From an uncultured Piscinibacter sp. (lineage in GTDB: Bacteria > Pseudomonadota > Gammaproteobacteria > Burkholderiales > Burkholderiaceae_C), in NCBI RefSeq assembly GCF_937952055.1, contig NZ_CALFYO010000019.1, positions 620,001 through 684,000 on the forward strand: a stretch of DNA of 64,000 nucleotides, written 5' to 3'. Below the pieces are notes generated by a model, which was not told the DNA's origin, did not search any database, and was given only the letters and a program-made list of their open reading frames with translations. Positions 43,488 to 52,480 of this stretch are shown in pieces (within the stretch, counting starts at the first letter, position 1; each line of letters opens with the position of its first letter). Position numbers and translations under genes: made by a program.

Positions 43488-43567
43488 ACGATTCGCATCC
43501 GTCGACCCTTTCGCCACGCACCGCGAACCGCGGGCGTGGCGTTTCTCTTTCATGGCACGATGAAGAC

Positions 43568-44257
43568 ATGACCCGTCTCCTGCTCGCGCTCGGCCTGGTC
43601 CTGGCCGCCATCTCCGCCCATGCCGCGGACAGGCCCTATGTCTTTGCCAACAGCGGTGCTGCCGAGGAAGACGAGGAACAGGTCTGGTCGGTGGAGAACT
43701 GGTACCGGCAGGCGGGGCGGCAGAAGAGCCTGACCGTCGCGCCCGAATACGCCTTCGACCCCGACAAATCCCTGCAGGCCGAGTTCCGCCGGGTGACCGA
43801 CCGCGATCACGGCAACGGTCACGAGCTGGAGATCGAGTTCAAGCACCTGTTCAACCGCATCGCGCGCGACGGCTGGGGCTGGGGCACGGTGGCCGCGCTC
43901 GACATGGAGCGGCCCCGGGGCGGGCCGTGGGAGCGTGCCGCGGTCTCGCTCAGCCTGCCGCTGAGCGTGCAGTTCGGCGAGGACGAGGGTCTGCTGCATC
44001 TCAACGTCGGCGTGGCCAAGCCGCACGAGGCGCGGCGCGTCTTCACCGGCGTGATCGCGGCCGAGCGCGAGGTGTGGCGCCGCACCTCGCTGTTCGTCGA
44101 GATGGCCCGCGATCGCGAGGGCCGGCTGCTGCACGGCGGCGTGCGCCACTGGATCAAACGCGAGCGGCTCGCGCTGGACCTGGCCTGGCAGCGCGTGCGC
44201 AGCGACGACGTGCGCGGCAGCGGCGTGGTGCTGGGCCTGGCCTGGTACGACCTCTGA
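43568..44257 (+). CDS. Exported, beta-rich protein of unknown function
   Basis: The 229-residue precursor has a signal peptide (TRLLLALGLVLAAISAHA). The mature part alternates polar and hydrophobic residues (LQAEFRRVTD, LHLNVGVAKP) and ends in ...GLAWYDL, with a terminal aromatic-x-Leu typical of outer-membrane barrels. A copper/transport-type barrel is possible, but I do not recognise the family. It follows the PQQ dehydrogenase and precedes the histidine kinase by seven bases. Confidence 0.65.
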   Translation: MTRLLLALGLVLAAISAHAADRPYVFANSGAAEEDEEQVWSVENWYRQAGRQKSLTVAPEYAFDPDKSLQAEFRRVTDRDHGNGHELEIEFKHLFNRIARDGWGWGTVAALDMERPRGGPWERAAVSLSLPLSVQFGEDEGLLHLNVGVAKPHEARRVFTGVIAAEREVWRRTSLFVEMARDREGRLLHGGVRHWIKRERLALDLAWQRVRSDDVRGSGVVLGLAWYDL

Positions 44258-44264
44258 CGCCGCA

Positions 44265-45737
44265 GTGAGCGACGTCCGCGTGCCACTGGACCTGCCGCGC
44301 CGCGTGATGCGGCGAGCAATGGCCGTCGCCGCGCTGACCCTGCTGGCGGCCATCGGCCTGGGCCTGGCGCGCACCGATGCCGACATCGATGGCGAAGTGC
44401 GTGCGGCGCTGTCGCTGGCGGCAGTGATGTCGCGGCTCGCGCAGGCCGGCGAGCTCGGCGATGCCGAGCTGATTGCGGTGCTGCGCGCGCGCGAGAACGA
44501 GGCGCCGCTGCGCCACCTCTCGCTCGCGCTGCGTGACGGTGCGGGACGGCTGCTCGTCGGCCGGTTGCAGGAGCCGTCGACGTCGCGCCTGGTCGAGGCG
44601 ATGACCGACCTGCACCGCCGCTGGCGGCCCGGCGCGGAGATCGCGCCGGTGACCTGGGTGCTGCAGCGCCCCGGCAAGCCGCCCTGGACGCTGACGCTGG
44701 CGGCGCAGCGCGACAGCGAGCGCCGCGAGGCGGTGGTGTACCTCGCCAGCCTGCTGGGCGTGCTGGCCGCCGGCATGGTGGTGATGCTGCTGGTGATGCG
44801 CTGGAACGTGCGGTCCGCGTTCCGACCGCTGCACGGACTGCTCGCCGCCATCGGCCGCGTGCAGGCGGGGGACACGGCCGCGGCGCGCGCCATGCCCACG
44901 ATGCCGATCCGCGAACTGGAGCAGATCGCCGCCGCCTTGCGCTCGCTGGGCGCGGCGCTCGACGCAGCGCAGGCGGAGCGCCGCCTGCTCGGCCACAAGG
45001 TGCAGTCGCTGCAGGAGGAGGAGCGCATGCGCCTGTCGCGCGAACTGCACGACGAGTTCGGCCAGCGCCTCACGGCCATCCGCGTCGATGCCGCCTGGCT
45101 GGCGCAGCGCCTGAAGGACCTGCCCGACGTGCAGCCGGTGGTGCAGGGCATGGCCGAACAATGTGCGGCCATCCAGAGCGACGTGCGCGGCCTGCTCGCC
45201 CGGCTGCAGCCGCTGGGCGGCGCGGCCGAGGCCGGGACGGACATCGACATCGCCATGCTGACCGAACTGCTCCAGGGGCTCGTGGACGGCTGGCGCAGGA
45301 GCGCCAGCGGCGCCTTGCGCCTGCGCCTGGAGATCGAGGCGGCGCCCGGGCGCTTGCTGCCGCGCGACCTCGCGCTGGCGCTGTATCGCATCAGCCAGGA
45401 GGCGCTGACCAACGTGGCGCGACACGCGCAGGCCAGCGAGGCGGTGGTGAGCCTGCGCTGGCCGCCGCAGTCCGAGACGATCGAGTGGACAGTCGCGGAC
45501 GACGGCGTCGGACTCGCCGAACGCGACGCCGCACTGCGCCGCGGCAATGGACTGGCCGGCATCCAGGAGCGCGTGTGGGCCTTCGGCGGTGAGCTGACAC
45601 TGAAGGCCGCACGGGCCGGCCACGGTCGTCCGGGTCTGGTGCTCGCCGCGACGCTGCGTGCCGCGGGCGAGGGTGATCGGCTCAGTCGTCCGGCCGCTGC
45701 GGACGCGGCTGGTACTTCGCCAGCCAGTCCGGCGTGA
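44265..45737 (+). CDS. Orphan NarX-type sensor histidine kinase
   Basis: The 490-residue protein has two membrane helices (about 15-36 and 160-180), a periplasmic loop and a HAMP-like region. The HisKA_3 box is SRELHDEFGQRL (phosphoacceptor His262), with the ATPase motifs ISQEALTNVARHA and DDGVGL. It starts at GTG seven bases after the preceding gene. No LuxR-type response regulator is adjacent. The final 56 bases overlap the convergent gene at 45682. Confidence 0.85.
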   Translation: MSDVRVPLDLPRRVMRRAMAVAALTLLAAIGLGLARTDADIDGEVRAALSLAAVMSRLAQAGELGDAELIAVLRARENEAPLRHLSLALRDGAGRLLVGRLQEPSTSRLVEAMTDLHRRWRPGAEIAPVTWVLQRPGKPPWTLTLAAQRDSERREAVVYLASLLGVLAAGMVVMLLVMRWNVRSAFRPLHGLLAAIGRVQAGDTAAARAMPTMPIRELEQIAAALRSLGAALDAAQAERRLLGHKVQSLQEEERMRLSRELHDEFGQRLTAIRVDAAWLAQRLKDLPDVQPVVQGMAEQCAAIQSDVRGLLARLQPLGGAAEAGTDIDIAMLTELLQGLVDGWRRSASGALRLRLEIEAAPGRLLPRDLALALYRISQEALTNVARHAQASEAVVSLRWPPQSETIEWTVADDGVGLAERDAALRRGNGLAGIQERVWAFGGELTLKAARAGHGRPGLVLAATLRAAGEGDRLSRPAAADAAGTSPASPA

Positions 45738-46080
45738 AGTCGAAGCGGTCGGCCGCGAACACGGCCGAGAAGCAGGGACCCTGGCGCCCGTCCTGCCACA
45801 GCGTCACGTACTGCCACTTGCCATCGCGCCGCATCAGCAGCACCTGCCAGGGCGTGAAGCCGCCGCGCTGGTAGAGCGGGTAGCGCGCCTGTGCGGCGGC
45901 TTCGAAGCGCTGGCGGTCGGCGGCGTCGAGCGTCGCGCGCGCCGTCGAGACCGGCACGCGCAGCGCGGGGCTGCCGTCGACGCAACTGCGCAGCGCCATC
46001 TCGACGGCAGGCCGGGCAAGGCACGGCGCCGTCGCGGCGAGGCTGGCCAGAAGCACCACGCAGGCTCGGCTCGTCTGCAT
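45682..46080 (-). CDS. Small exported protein of unknown function
   Basis: The 132-residue precursor has a signal peptide (QTSRACVVLLASLAATAPCLA). The mature part has two cysteines (RSCVDGSP and GPCFSAVF) that could form a disulfide. GGAGAG precedes the ATG. The end overlaps the kinase gene by 56 bases. No family is recognised. Confidence 0.65.
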   Translation of the reverse strand: MQTSRACVVLLASLAATAPCLARPAVEMALRSCVDGSPALRVPVSTARATLDAADRQRFEAAAQARYPLYQRGGFTPWQVLLMRRDGKWQYVTLWQDGRQGPCFSAVFAADRFDFTPDWLAKYQPRPQRPDD

Positions 46081-46112
46081 CGTTGCTCTCCCGTGCAGCA
46101 GGGAAGCCCAGC

Positions 46113-47522
46113 TTACGCCATCCATCGCGCCGCGGCAGCGGGAACCCCCTTGGACGCGGCCCTCAGTCTTGCCAGCACGGCGGCCTTGGGCGCATCGGCG
46201 GGGTCGACCGTGTCGATCAGCTTGCCGAAGCCGTCCAGCCGGCTCGCGCGGATCCAGGCGCGCAGCGCGCTGTCGTGGTTCCAGCGGCCCTGGTTCATGA
46301 AGTTGACGACCGTGGCGCGCGGCACGTCGCGCACGCCGTCGGGCAACGGCACCGGCGTGCTCAACGCGTTGCGCGCGGTGTCGTCGGCGCCGTGGGCCTC
46401 GAGCCAGGCCACCAGCGCCGCGCTGAAGGCCGGCTGCGGCACGCGCACCAACTGCAGCACGATGCGGTCGGGCTGGAAGATCGGCACGGCGGGCCGGCGC
46501 TCCACCGCGCGCGCGGTGCAGTCGATGAAGAGGCTGTCGGCGGGCAGCGCCACGCGTCGATCGGCGAAGACCAGCGCCTGCGGCTCGAGGGCCTGCACAT
46601 GGCCGTGGCGCAGCACCTGCGTGATGCGCCGCAGCAGCAGCAGCTCGCCTTCGGAAATGGTGGCGTAGTGGAACATCGTCGGCCGCACTGCAGGGTCCAG
46701 CCGCAGCATCTGGCCGCCGGCCTCCAGCCGCTCGAACCATTCGTCGGCATCGCGCGCCTGCGCCAGTGCCTCCATCTGCAGCGCCTGTCCGCCGATGGCC
46801 TCGTCGAAGCAGCTCAGCAGCGGCTGCACGCTGCGGCGGTTGATCATCCAGGAGTCCCGCGGCCTCACCCAGTGGATCTGCTGCGGCGCCGCGCCGCACT
46901 GCAGCAGGTAGACGCCGACGTCCATCGCCGTCTTGCCCGCCCCGAGGACGACGAAGTGCGCCGGCAGCCGTCCGGCCTGCTTCCACAGCTGCGGCAGGTC
47001 GTTGGGCGTGGCGAGCCGGGTGCCTTCGGCGACGCGGAACGGTGGCCGGTGCGTCGACGGCACGCTGGTGCCGTAGTAGGTGCCGTCGACCCAACGGCGG
47101 CGCAGCTGCACCGTCGTCGTCTCGCCGGACAGCAGCGAGCGGAAGCTGTGCCGCCCGTCGCTGGCGGGCTGCCACTCGCACAGCGGGAAGTAGCGCACGC
47201 GGCCGCTGGCGAGCAGACGATTACGCATCACGTGCTGGAAGTACGCGCTGACCTCGGCGCCCGAGGCCAGCTCCAGGAAGCCATCATTGAGCCCTCCGCT
47301 GTCGACGCGGCCCGAGCCCAGCGGCACGTTGTTGACGCCGTAGAAGACCGAAGGCTGGTGCAACGCAACGAACGGGTAGGCGTCGTTCCAGTGGCCGCCG
47401 GGCAGGCCGTGGCGGTCGACGATGACGATCTCGGCGTCGGACTCTGCCAGCAGCGTGTCGGCGAAAGCCAGTCCCACGGCGCCGGCGCCGGCGATGAGGT
47501 AGTCGGTCTGCAGCTCGGCCAT
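46113..47522 (-). CDS. FAD/NAD(P)-dependent monooxygenase-like oxidoreductase
   Basis: The 469-residue protein has an N-terminal FAD motif (YLIAGAGAVGLAFADTLL) and a second nucleotide motif (VVLGAGKTAMDVG), as in flavin-containing monooxygenases and pyridine-nucleotide disulfide reductases. The start is ATG 47522 with AGGGG some 15 bases upstream. It lies 178 bases downstream of the convergent-free NhaR gene on the same strand. The substrate is unknown. Confidence 0.82.
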   Translation of the reverse strand: MAELQTDYLIAGAGAVGLAFADTLLAESDAEIVIVDRHGLPGGHWNDAYPFVALHQPSVFYGVNNVPLGSGRVDSGGLNDGFLELASGAEVSAYFQHVMRNRLLASGRVRYFPLCEWQPASDGRHSFRSLLSGETTTVQLRRRWVDGTYYGTSVPSTHRPPFRVAEGTRLATPNDLPQLWKQAGRLPAHFVVLGAGKTAMDVGVYLLQCGAAPQQIHWVRPRDSWMINRRSVQPLLSCFDEAIGGQALQMEALAQARDADEWFERLEAGGQMLRLDPAVRPTMFHYATISEGELLLLRRITQVLRHGHVQALEPQALVFADRRVALPADSLFIDCTARAVERRPAVPIFQPDRIVLQLVRVPQPAFSAALVAWLEAHGADDTARNALSTPVPLPDGVRDVPRATVVNFMNQGRWNHDSALRAWIRASRLDGFGKLIDTVDPADAPKAAVLARLRAASKGVPAAAARWMA

Positions 47523-47700
47523 GCGGTGGTTTCCCCTGCGCCCGGGCGACGGACGCGCATGAGTCCTTGTCGGCGGCCGATCAGCATGCCTCGGCACCGC
47601 AGGCTTGCCAAGCGGAGAAAACGCGCATCGCGCCGCTGCGCCCCGCCGGTCCCGCAGTTCTCGTCGGGCCTGTGGTGGTCGTCGTCGAACGCCGCGACGC

Positions 47701-48618
47701 TCAGCCCGCTGCGGGTCGGGGCATGGCCCCGGCGGGCGAGCGGCCCGCGAGCAGCCGCTGCACCAGCGGGTGGGCGACCTTCTTCTCCGAGCCGATGGCC
47801 CAGAAGTGCTCCTCGACGCCTTCGCAGGGGCCGATGCGCCGCACGCCGTAGCGTTCGACGAGGTGCCCGTGCACCATCTCGGCGGCCGGGAAGACGCCCA
47901 TGCCGCCGGCGCCGAATGTCTTCAGCAGCGCGCTGTCCTCGAACTCGCCGACGATCAGCGGCCGCACGCCGGCGCGCTCGAACCACTGATCGATGCGCTG
48001 GCGCACCGCCGCCTGCGCCGTGGGCAGCAGCACCGGTACGCGTTCGAGTGACTGCGGGAAGCCGCGCTTGGCCGCTGCAAGCAGCGAGGGCGGTGCATAC
48101 CAGGCGAACCCCGAGGCGCCGAGCGCGTGGCCGTAGAGCTTGATGTTCGCGTTCGGCGTGGCCGCACGGTCGGCCAGCACCACGTCGAGGCGGTGCAGCG
48201 CGAGGTCGGCCAGCAACTCGTCGAACTGCGCCTCGTGGCAGCGCAGGCGCAGGCGTGCCTCGCCCAGCACCGGCTGCATCAGCGCTCGCACCACCAGCTT
48301 GGGCAGTCCGGCGGAGATGCCGACCACCAGCCGCACACCGGGCGACGAGGCGGCATCGCGCACCGTGGCGGGCAACTGCTCGCCGAGCTGGAAGATGAGG
48401 TCCGCCTGGCGCATTGCCGCCAGCCCGGCATCGGTGAGTGCGAGGCCGCGGCCGGCGGGCTTGAGCAGCGCGTGGCCGAGCGAGCGCTCCAGCTCGCGCA
48501 CCTGCGCGCTGACCGTCTGCACGGCCATGCCCAGCCGCGCGGCCGCGCGCGCCATGCCGCCTTCCTTGGCGACCACCCAGAAGTAGTACAGGTGTCGGTA
48601 GCTGAAGTTCAGGCTCAT
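47701..48618 (-). CDS. nhaR: LysR-family regulator, NhaR type
   Basis: The 305-residue protein has the LysR helix-turn-helix (FSYRHLYYFWVVAKEGGMARAAARLGMAVQTVSAQVRELERSLG) and a substrate domain, with the YYFWVVAKEGG opening typical of NhaR, a regulator that responds to Na+. It diverges from hpf-terB-sbtA, and the downstream sodium-dependent bicarbonate transporter fits a sodium signal. The inducer is inferred from family. Confidence 0.85.
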   Translation of the reverse strand: MSLNFSYRHLYYFWVVAKEGGMARAAARLGMAVQTVSAQVRELERSLGHALLKPAGRGLALTDAGLAAMRQADLIFQLGEQLPATVRDAASSPGVRLVVGISAGLPKLVVRALMQPVLGEARLRLRCHEAQFDELLADLALHRLDVVLADRAATPNANIKLYGHALGASGFAWYAPPSLLAAAKRGFPQSLERVPVLLPTAQAAVRQRIDQWFERAGVRPLIVGEFEDSALLKTFGAGGMGVFPAAEMVHGHLVERYGVRRIGPCEGVEEHFWAIGSEKKVAHPLVQRLLAGRSPAGAMPRPAAG

Positions 48619-48658
48619 GCTCAGGTTTTATCTGAACGAAGATCAAGAATTGTCTGCT

Positions 48659-48686
48659 TTGACCGAAGACCCTGAGCGCCTATCTT
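48659..48686 (+). promoter_or_regulatory. Sigma-70-like promoter of the hpf operon
   Basis: TTGACC (48659-48664) and TATCTT (48681-48686) are separated by 16 bases, five and four matches to the consensus. An AAGGAGG ribosome site follows before the ATG at 48720. Confidence 0.55.
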
Positions 48687-48719
48687 CCGTTCACGCTCAA
48701 ACCCCAAGGAGGTCCTGCG

Positions 48720-49076
48720 ATGCAAGTGGTCTTCGAATCCCGCGATCCCGAAGCGGCGCGCCTGCGCGAGCTGGCGGTGCGCCGCGTGCGTTTCGCGATG
48801 CGCCGGCTGGCGTGGTGGGTGCCACGCGCCAAGCTGATGCTCTCGGACATCAACGGCCCGCGCGGCGGCGTCGACAAGCGCTGCCAGGTGGAACTGCGCA
48901 CCGATGGCGAGCGCACCGTGGTGATCACCGCGGTGGCGCGCGACTGGCGCAGCGCCATCGACAGCGCCCTGACCCGCGCCGCGCGGGTGCTGGTGCGGCT
49001 GCTGAGCCGGTGCCGGACCTCCGGCCGGCGTGCGCTTACGCCGGCCCACCGGGCCATCCCTTCGAAGCAGTCGTGA
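48720..49076 (+). CDS. HPF/RaiA-family ribosome-associated protein
   Basis: The 118-residue protein has the short HPF fold pattern QVVFESRDPEAARLRELAVRRV and CQVELRTDGERTVVITAVARDWRSAIDSAL. HPF proteins dimerise or inactivate ribosomes during stress and slow growth. AAGGAGG lies just ahead of the ATG. Its stop overlaps the next start by one base (TGATG). Confidence 0.83.
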   Translation: MQVVFESRDPEAARLRELAVRRVRFAMRRLAWWVPRAKLMLSDINGPRGGVDKRCQVELRTDGERTVVITAVARDWRSAIDSALTRAARVLVRLLSRCRTSGRRALTPAHRAIPSKQS

Positions 49077-49495
49077 TGCGCAGCTACTCCCGCAACAGCC
49101 CGCAGGCCGCGGCGCGCATCGTGGCGCTCACCCTGCTGGCCGACGGCCACCTGGCGCCGTCCGAACTCGATGTGATGGAGCAGTGCAATGGCTACGAAGC
49201 GCTGGGCCTGAGTCGCGAGGACATGCACGCCGTGCTGCATGGCTTCTGCGAAGACCTGCTGCACAGCGTGCGCCTGACCTGGTCGGACGCCTGCCAGGTC
49301 GATTCGCGCACCTTGTCGCTGCTGCTGTCCGACGTCGACGACCCGTCCTTGCGCCTGAAGGTGCTGCAACTGTGTCTGGACGTCGCGCAGGCTGACGAGC
49401 ACATCGCCGACGGGGAGTCGCTGGTGCTGCAGGCGCTGTTGGAGCACTGGGGCCTTCAGGGCGCGATGTTCCAGGACGAGCCCGCGCATGCCTGA
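49076..49495 (+). CDS. TerB-family protein
   Basis: The 139-residue helical protein has the TerB-like pattern ARIVALTLLADGHLAPSELDVMEQ and LDVAQADEHIADGESLVLQALLEHWG. TerB domains bind metal and act in stress responses. It starts at the overlap with hpf and ends before the sbtA gene. The acidic helical surfaces (D/E-rich pairs) fit the family. Confidence 0.78.
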   Translation: MRSYSRNSPQAAARIVALTLLADGHLAPSELDVMEQCNGYEALGLSREDMHAVLHGFCEDLLHSVRLTWSDACQVDSRTLSLLLSDVDDPSLRLKVLQLCLDVAQADEHIADGESLVLQALLEHWGLQGAMFQDEPAHA

Positions 49496-49529
49496 GCCCA
49501 CCACGGCGGCAGCCGGTCCGGCTCGGCGC

Positions 49530-49556
49530 ATGATCGAACGGCGGCGCCGCCCTTGA
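49530..49556 (+). other. Eight-codon leader frame overlapping the sbtA start
   Basis: ATG at 49530 opens the peptide MIERRRRP and stops at TGA (49554-49556), four bases into sbtA. Translation through such a short Arg-rich frame could influence the weak TTG start of sbtA. It may equally be chance. Confidence 0.25.
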
Positions 49557-50536
49557 GCAGCTTTCTCGACCCGGCGATCCTGTTCTTCGTCTTCGGCCTG
49601 CTCGCCGGCGGGTTGCGTTCCAACCTCGAGATTCCGCCGCAGATCGCGCGCTTTCTCTCGCTGTACCTGCTGATGGCGCTGGGCCTGAAGGGCGGCTTCG
49701 CGCTGGCCGAATCAGGGTTGACGGCGCGTGTCTCGATCAGTCTTGGCGCCGCACTGGCGCTGGCGGTGATCGTGCCGGCGATCGGCTACGCCGTGCTGCG
49801 CCGCTTCCTCAACGGCTACGACGCGGCGGCCATCGCGGCGACCTACGGCTCGGTCAGCGCGGTGACCTTCATCACCGCCGTGCAGTACCTCGATACCCAT
49901 GCCGTGGCCTACGGTGGCCACATGGCGGCGGCGATGGCGCTGATGGAGTCGCCGGCCATCGTGATGGCGGTGGTGCTGGCCAACCTGGCCCGCCAGCGCG
50001 AGCGTTCCGCCGTCGGCCCGAGCGCCGCGGCGGGGCCGGCGGCGCCGTCGGTGCGCCACATCCTGCACGAGTCCTTCACCGACGGTGCGCAACTGCTTCT
50101 GCTCGGGTCCATGGCGGTGGGCATTCTCACCGGCGCGAAGGGGCAGGCGGCGATGGCGCCCTTCGCGGTCGACCTGTTCAAGGGCATGCTCGCCTTCTTC
50201 CTGCTCGACATGGGCCTGGCCGCCGCCCGGCACATGGGCGACCTGCGCGGCAAGTCGCCCTGGCTGCTGGCCTACGCGCTGCTCGGGCCGCTGGCGCACG
50301 CTGGCCTGGCGCTGGCGCTGTCCGCGCTGCTGCGCCTGTCGGCCGGTGACGCGGCGCTGCTGATGGTGCTGGCCGCCAGCGCCTCCTACATCGCCGTACC
50401 GGCGGTGGTGCGCCACGCCATTCCCGAGGCCAACCCGTCGCTGTACGTCGGCATGTCGCTCGGGCTGACCTTCCCGTTCAACATCCTGATCGGCATTCCG
50501 GTCTACGTGTTCGCGGCGCAGCGGCTGCTCGGCTGA
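49553..50536 (+). CDS. sbtA: Sodium-dependent bicarbonate transporter, SbtA family
   Basis: The 327-residue protein has about ten hydrophobic helices in two repeats and matches SbtA: FLDPAILFFVFGLLAG, GSVSAVTFITAVQYL, FKGMLAFFLLDMGLAAARHMGDL and NPSLYVGMSLGLTFPFNI. SbtA imports bicarbonate with sodium. The start is TTG, as the only ATG nearby (49530) opens a frame that stops within eight codons. It follows hpf-terB and lies near the NhaR-type regulator. Confidence 0.85.
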   Translation: MSSFLDPAILFFVFGLLAGGLRSNLEIPPQIARFLSLYLLMALGLKGGFALAESGLTARVSISLGAALALAVIVPAIGYAVLRRFLNGYDAAAIAATYGSVSAVTFITAVQYLDTHAVAYGGHMAAAMALMESPAIVMAVVLANLARQRERSAVGPSAAAGPAAPSVRHILHESFTDGAQLLLLGSMAVGILTGAKGQAAMAPFAVDLFKGMLAFFLLDMGLAAARHMGDLRGKSPWLLAYALLGPLAHAGLALALSALLRLSAGDAALLMVLAASASYIAVPAVVRHAIPEANPSLYVGMSLGLTFPFNILIGIPVYVFAAQRLLG

Positions 50537-50562
50537 GCCGAGGCGGCGAAGCGGGCGGCCGC

Positions 50563-51774
50563 TCAGCCCGCTTCGGCCACTACGGCATCGGCCACCAGCG
50601 CCGCGATCTCTGGCTCGCCGTAGCCCAGTTCGCGCAGCACCGCGCACGTGTCCTCGCCGAGCGCCGGCGGGCCTTCGCGCACCGGCAGGCGCCGACCGTC
50701 CAGGGCCAGCGGCAGCAACGGCGCGCGCGTCTCCAGCGCACGGCCGGCGGAGCTGGCGTCGGCCGGCACCGCCAGCGGTGCCAGGCCACCGGTGGCAGTC
50801 AGGTGCGGGTCGTCGAACAGTTCCTCGGGCCGCGTGATCGGCGCGTAGGGCAGCGCGTGGGCCTCGAAGCGAGCCGCGAGTTCCGCGGCGGTGTACGCGG
50901 CGAAACGCTCGCGCAACTGCGGCAGCATCCAGTCGCGCGCGCGCACCCGCTCGTTGTTGGACGCCAGCCGCGCATCGGCGAGCAGGTCGTCGAAGCCGAA
51001 CTCGCGGCACATGGCCGCCCATTGCGTGTCGCTCACCGCGGCCAGGAAGATCTGCGCGCCTTCCTTCACCGTGAACACGTCGTACACCGCCCAGGCGCTG
51101 ATGCGGCTGGGCATGGGGGCCGCGGGCTGGCCGGTGACCGCGAACTGCATCATGTGCTGCGCGACGAGGAAGACGTTGTTCTCGAACAGTGCGCTGTGCA
51201 CGCTTCCGCCTTCGCCGGTGTGCGCGCGACGCAGCAGCGCAGCGAGCGCGCCGATGGCACCGAACATGCCGCCCATGATGTCGTTGACGCTCGAGCCGGC
51301 ACGCAGCGGACGGCCCTCGGGGCCGGTGATGTAGGCGAGGCCTCCCATCATCTGCACCACCTCGTCCAGCGCCGTGCGGTGCTCGTAGGGACCGGCGAGG
51401 AAGCCCTTGTGCGACACATGCACCAGCCGCGGATTCAGGCGCCGCAGCGTGTCGGGTCCGAGGCCGAGCGCCTCCATCGTGCCGGCCTTGAAGTTCTCGC
51501 TGAACACATCGGCGCCGGCGACGAGCTTCAGCACGATCTCGCGCCCGCGCGGGCTCTTCGCGTCGACCGCGAGGCTCTTCTTGTTGCGGTTGAACAGCGG
51601 GAAGAAGCCCGCCCCGGAGCCGATCAGCCGCCGCGTGGCATCGCCGGTCAGCGGCTCGACCTTGATCACCTCGGCGCCGAGGTCGGCCAGGATCATTCCG
51701 CAGGTCGGGCCCATCACCATGTGGGTGAACTCGACGACGCGCAGGCCTTGAAGGGGAAGCTCGGTCTTGTTCAC
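50563..51774 (-). CDS. Class III CoA transferase (CaiB/BaiF family)
   Basis: The 403-residue protein has the class III signature: RVVEFTHMVMGPTCGMILADLGAEVIKVEP, RNKKSLAVD, LVHVSHKGF and the catalytic Asp in RTALDEVVQMMGGLAYITG. It moves CoA between carboxylic acids. The start is GTG 51774, ten bases after the lipoprotein stop, so it may be the last gene of the PqqB-like/ExbBD operon. Its substrate is unknown. Confidence 0.87.
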   Translation of the reverse strand: MNKTELPLQGLRVVEFTHMVMGPTCGMILADLGAEVIKVEPLTGDATRRLIGSGAGFFPLFNRNKKSLAVDAKSPRGREIVLKLVAGADVFSENFKAGTMEALGLGPDTLRRLNPRLVHVSHKGFLAGPYEHRTALDEVVQMMGGLAYITGPEGRPLRAGSSVNDIMGGMFGAIGALAALLRRAHTGEGGSVHSALFENNVFLVAQHMMQFAVTGQPAAPMPSRISAWAVYDVFTVKEGAQIFLAAVSDTQWAAMCREFGFDDLLADARLASNNERVRARDWMLPQLRERFAAYTAAELAARFEAHALPYAPITRPEELFDDPHLTATGGLAPLAVPADASSAGRALETRAPLLPLALDGRRLPVREGPPALGEDTCAVLRELGYGEPEIAALVADAVVAEAG

Positions 51775-51784
51775 GGGGGAGCGG

Positions 51785-52480
51785 TCAATGCCAGTCGACG
51801 AGCTCCATTGTCAGCGTTCCGCCGGTGAGGAAGGTCGACCCGGCCGGCTCCTCGCGCACCAGCTTGACCAGACCCACGCCGGCGCAGTACCACTCGGTGG
51901 TGGTCAGCGCCATGTCCTTCCAGCCCACCACCGGGTCGGCGAACAGGCGCAGCGCCGCCAAGCCCTTGACGCGCACGCAGTCGTCGAAGCGCCCGGCGCG
52001 CACCGCCACCGCCTCGCCGACCGCCTCGATGCTGTAGTTCATCGGTATGGAAGGGTGTCTGTGGCGGATCTCGCGCGGGAACTCCTGGCGTCGCTGCAGC
52101 AGGTAGGCGGTGGTGCTGGTGCGCCAGCTGGTGCCCACCGCGATCGGCGCCTTGAGCACGAAACGCGGCTCCTTGTCGGGCTCCGGCGCGGCCTGCAACT
52201 CGCTCTTCGTGGCGACGCGGTAGATGCCGCTGGCGTCGCTGCGCAGCCAGTAGTCGACGCCGCTGTCGCTGCGGCGCCGCCACGCCGTGCCCGAGTCGAG
52301 CGCATCGCGGCCCAGCGTCTCGATCACGCGCGATTCGTGCTCGACGACCTGGTTCTCCCATTCGGTGCGCAGCGCGTAGGCCCAGCGATGGCCCTCGGCG
52401 AGCGGAAAGTAGGAGTCGTCCTGCGGCGAACCGCAGGCGCCGGCCAGCAGCAGCGGGGCGAGGGCGGCGATGCGCTTCAT
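51785..52480 (-). CDS. Lipoprotein of unknown function
   Basis: The 231-residue precursor has a leader ending LLLAGACG, a probable lipobox Cys at about residue 16. The mature part is beta-rich with WRRRSDSG, DYWLRSD and TTEWYCAGVGLVK. It overlaps the upstream membrane gene as ATGA. I do not recognise a family, and its place in the ExbBD-like operon suggests an envelope role. Confidence 0.68.
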   Translation of the reverse strand: MKRIAALAPLLLAGACGSPQDDSYFPLAEGHRWAYALRTEWENQVVEHESRVIETLGRDALDSGTAWRRRSDSGVDYWLRSDASGIYRVATKSELQAAPEPDKEPRFVLKAPIAVGTSWRTSTTAYLLQRRQEFPREIRHRHPSIPMNYSIEAVGEAVAVRAGRFDDCVRVKGLAALRLFADPVVGWKDMALTTTEWYCAGVGLVKLVREEPAGSTFLTGGTLTMELVDWH

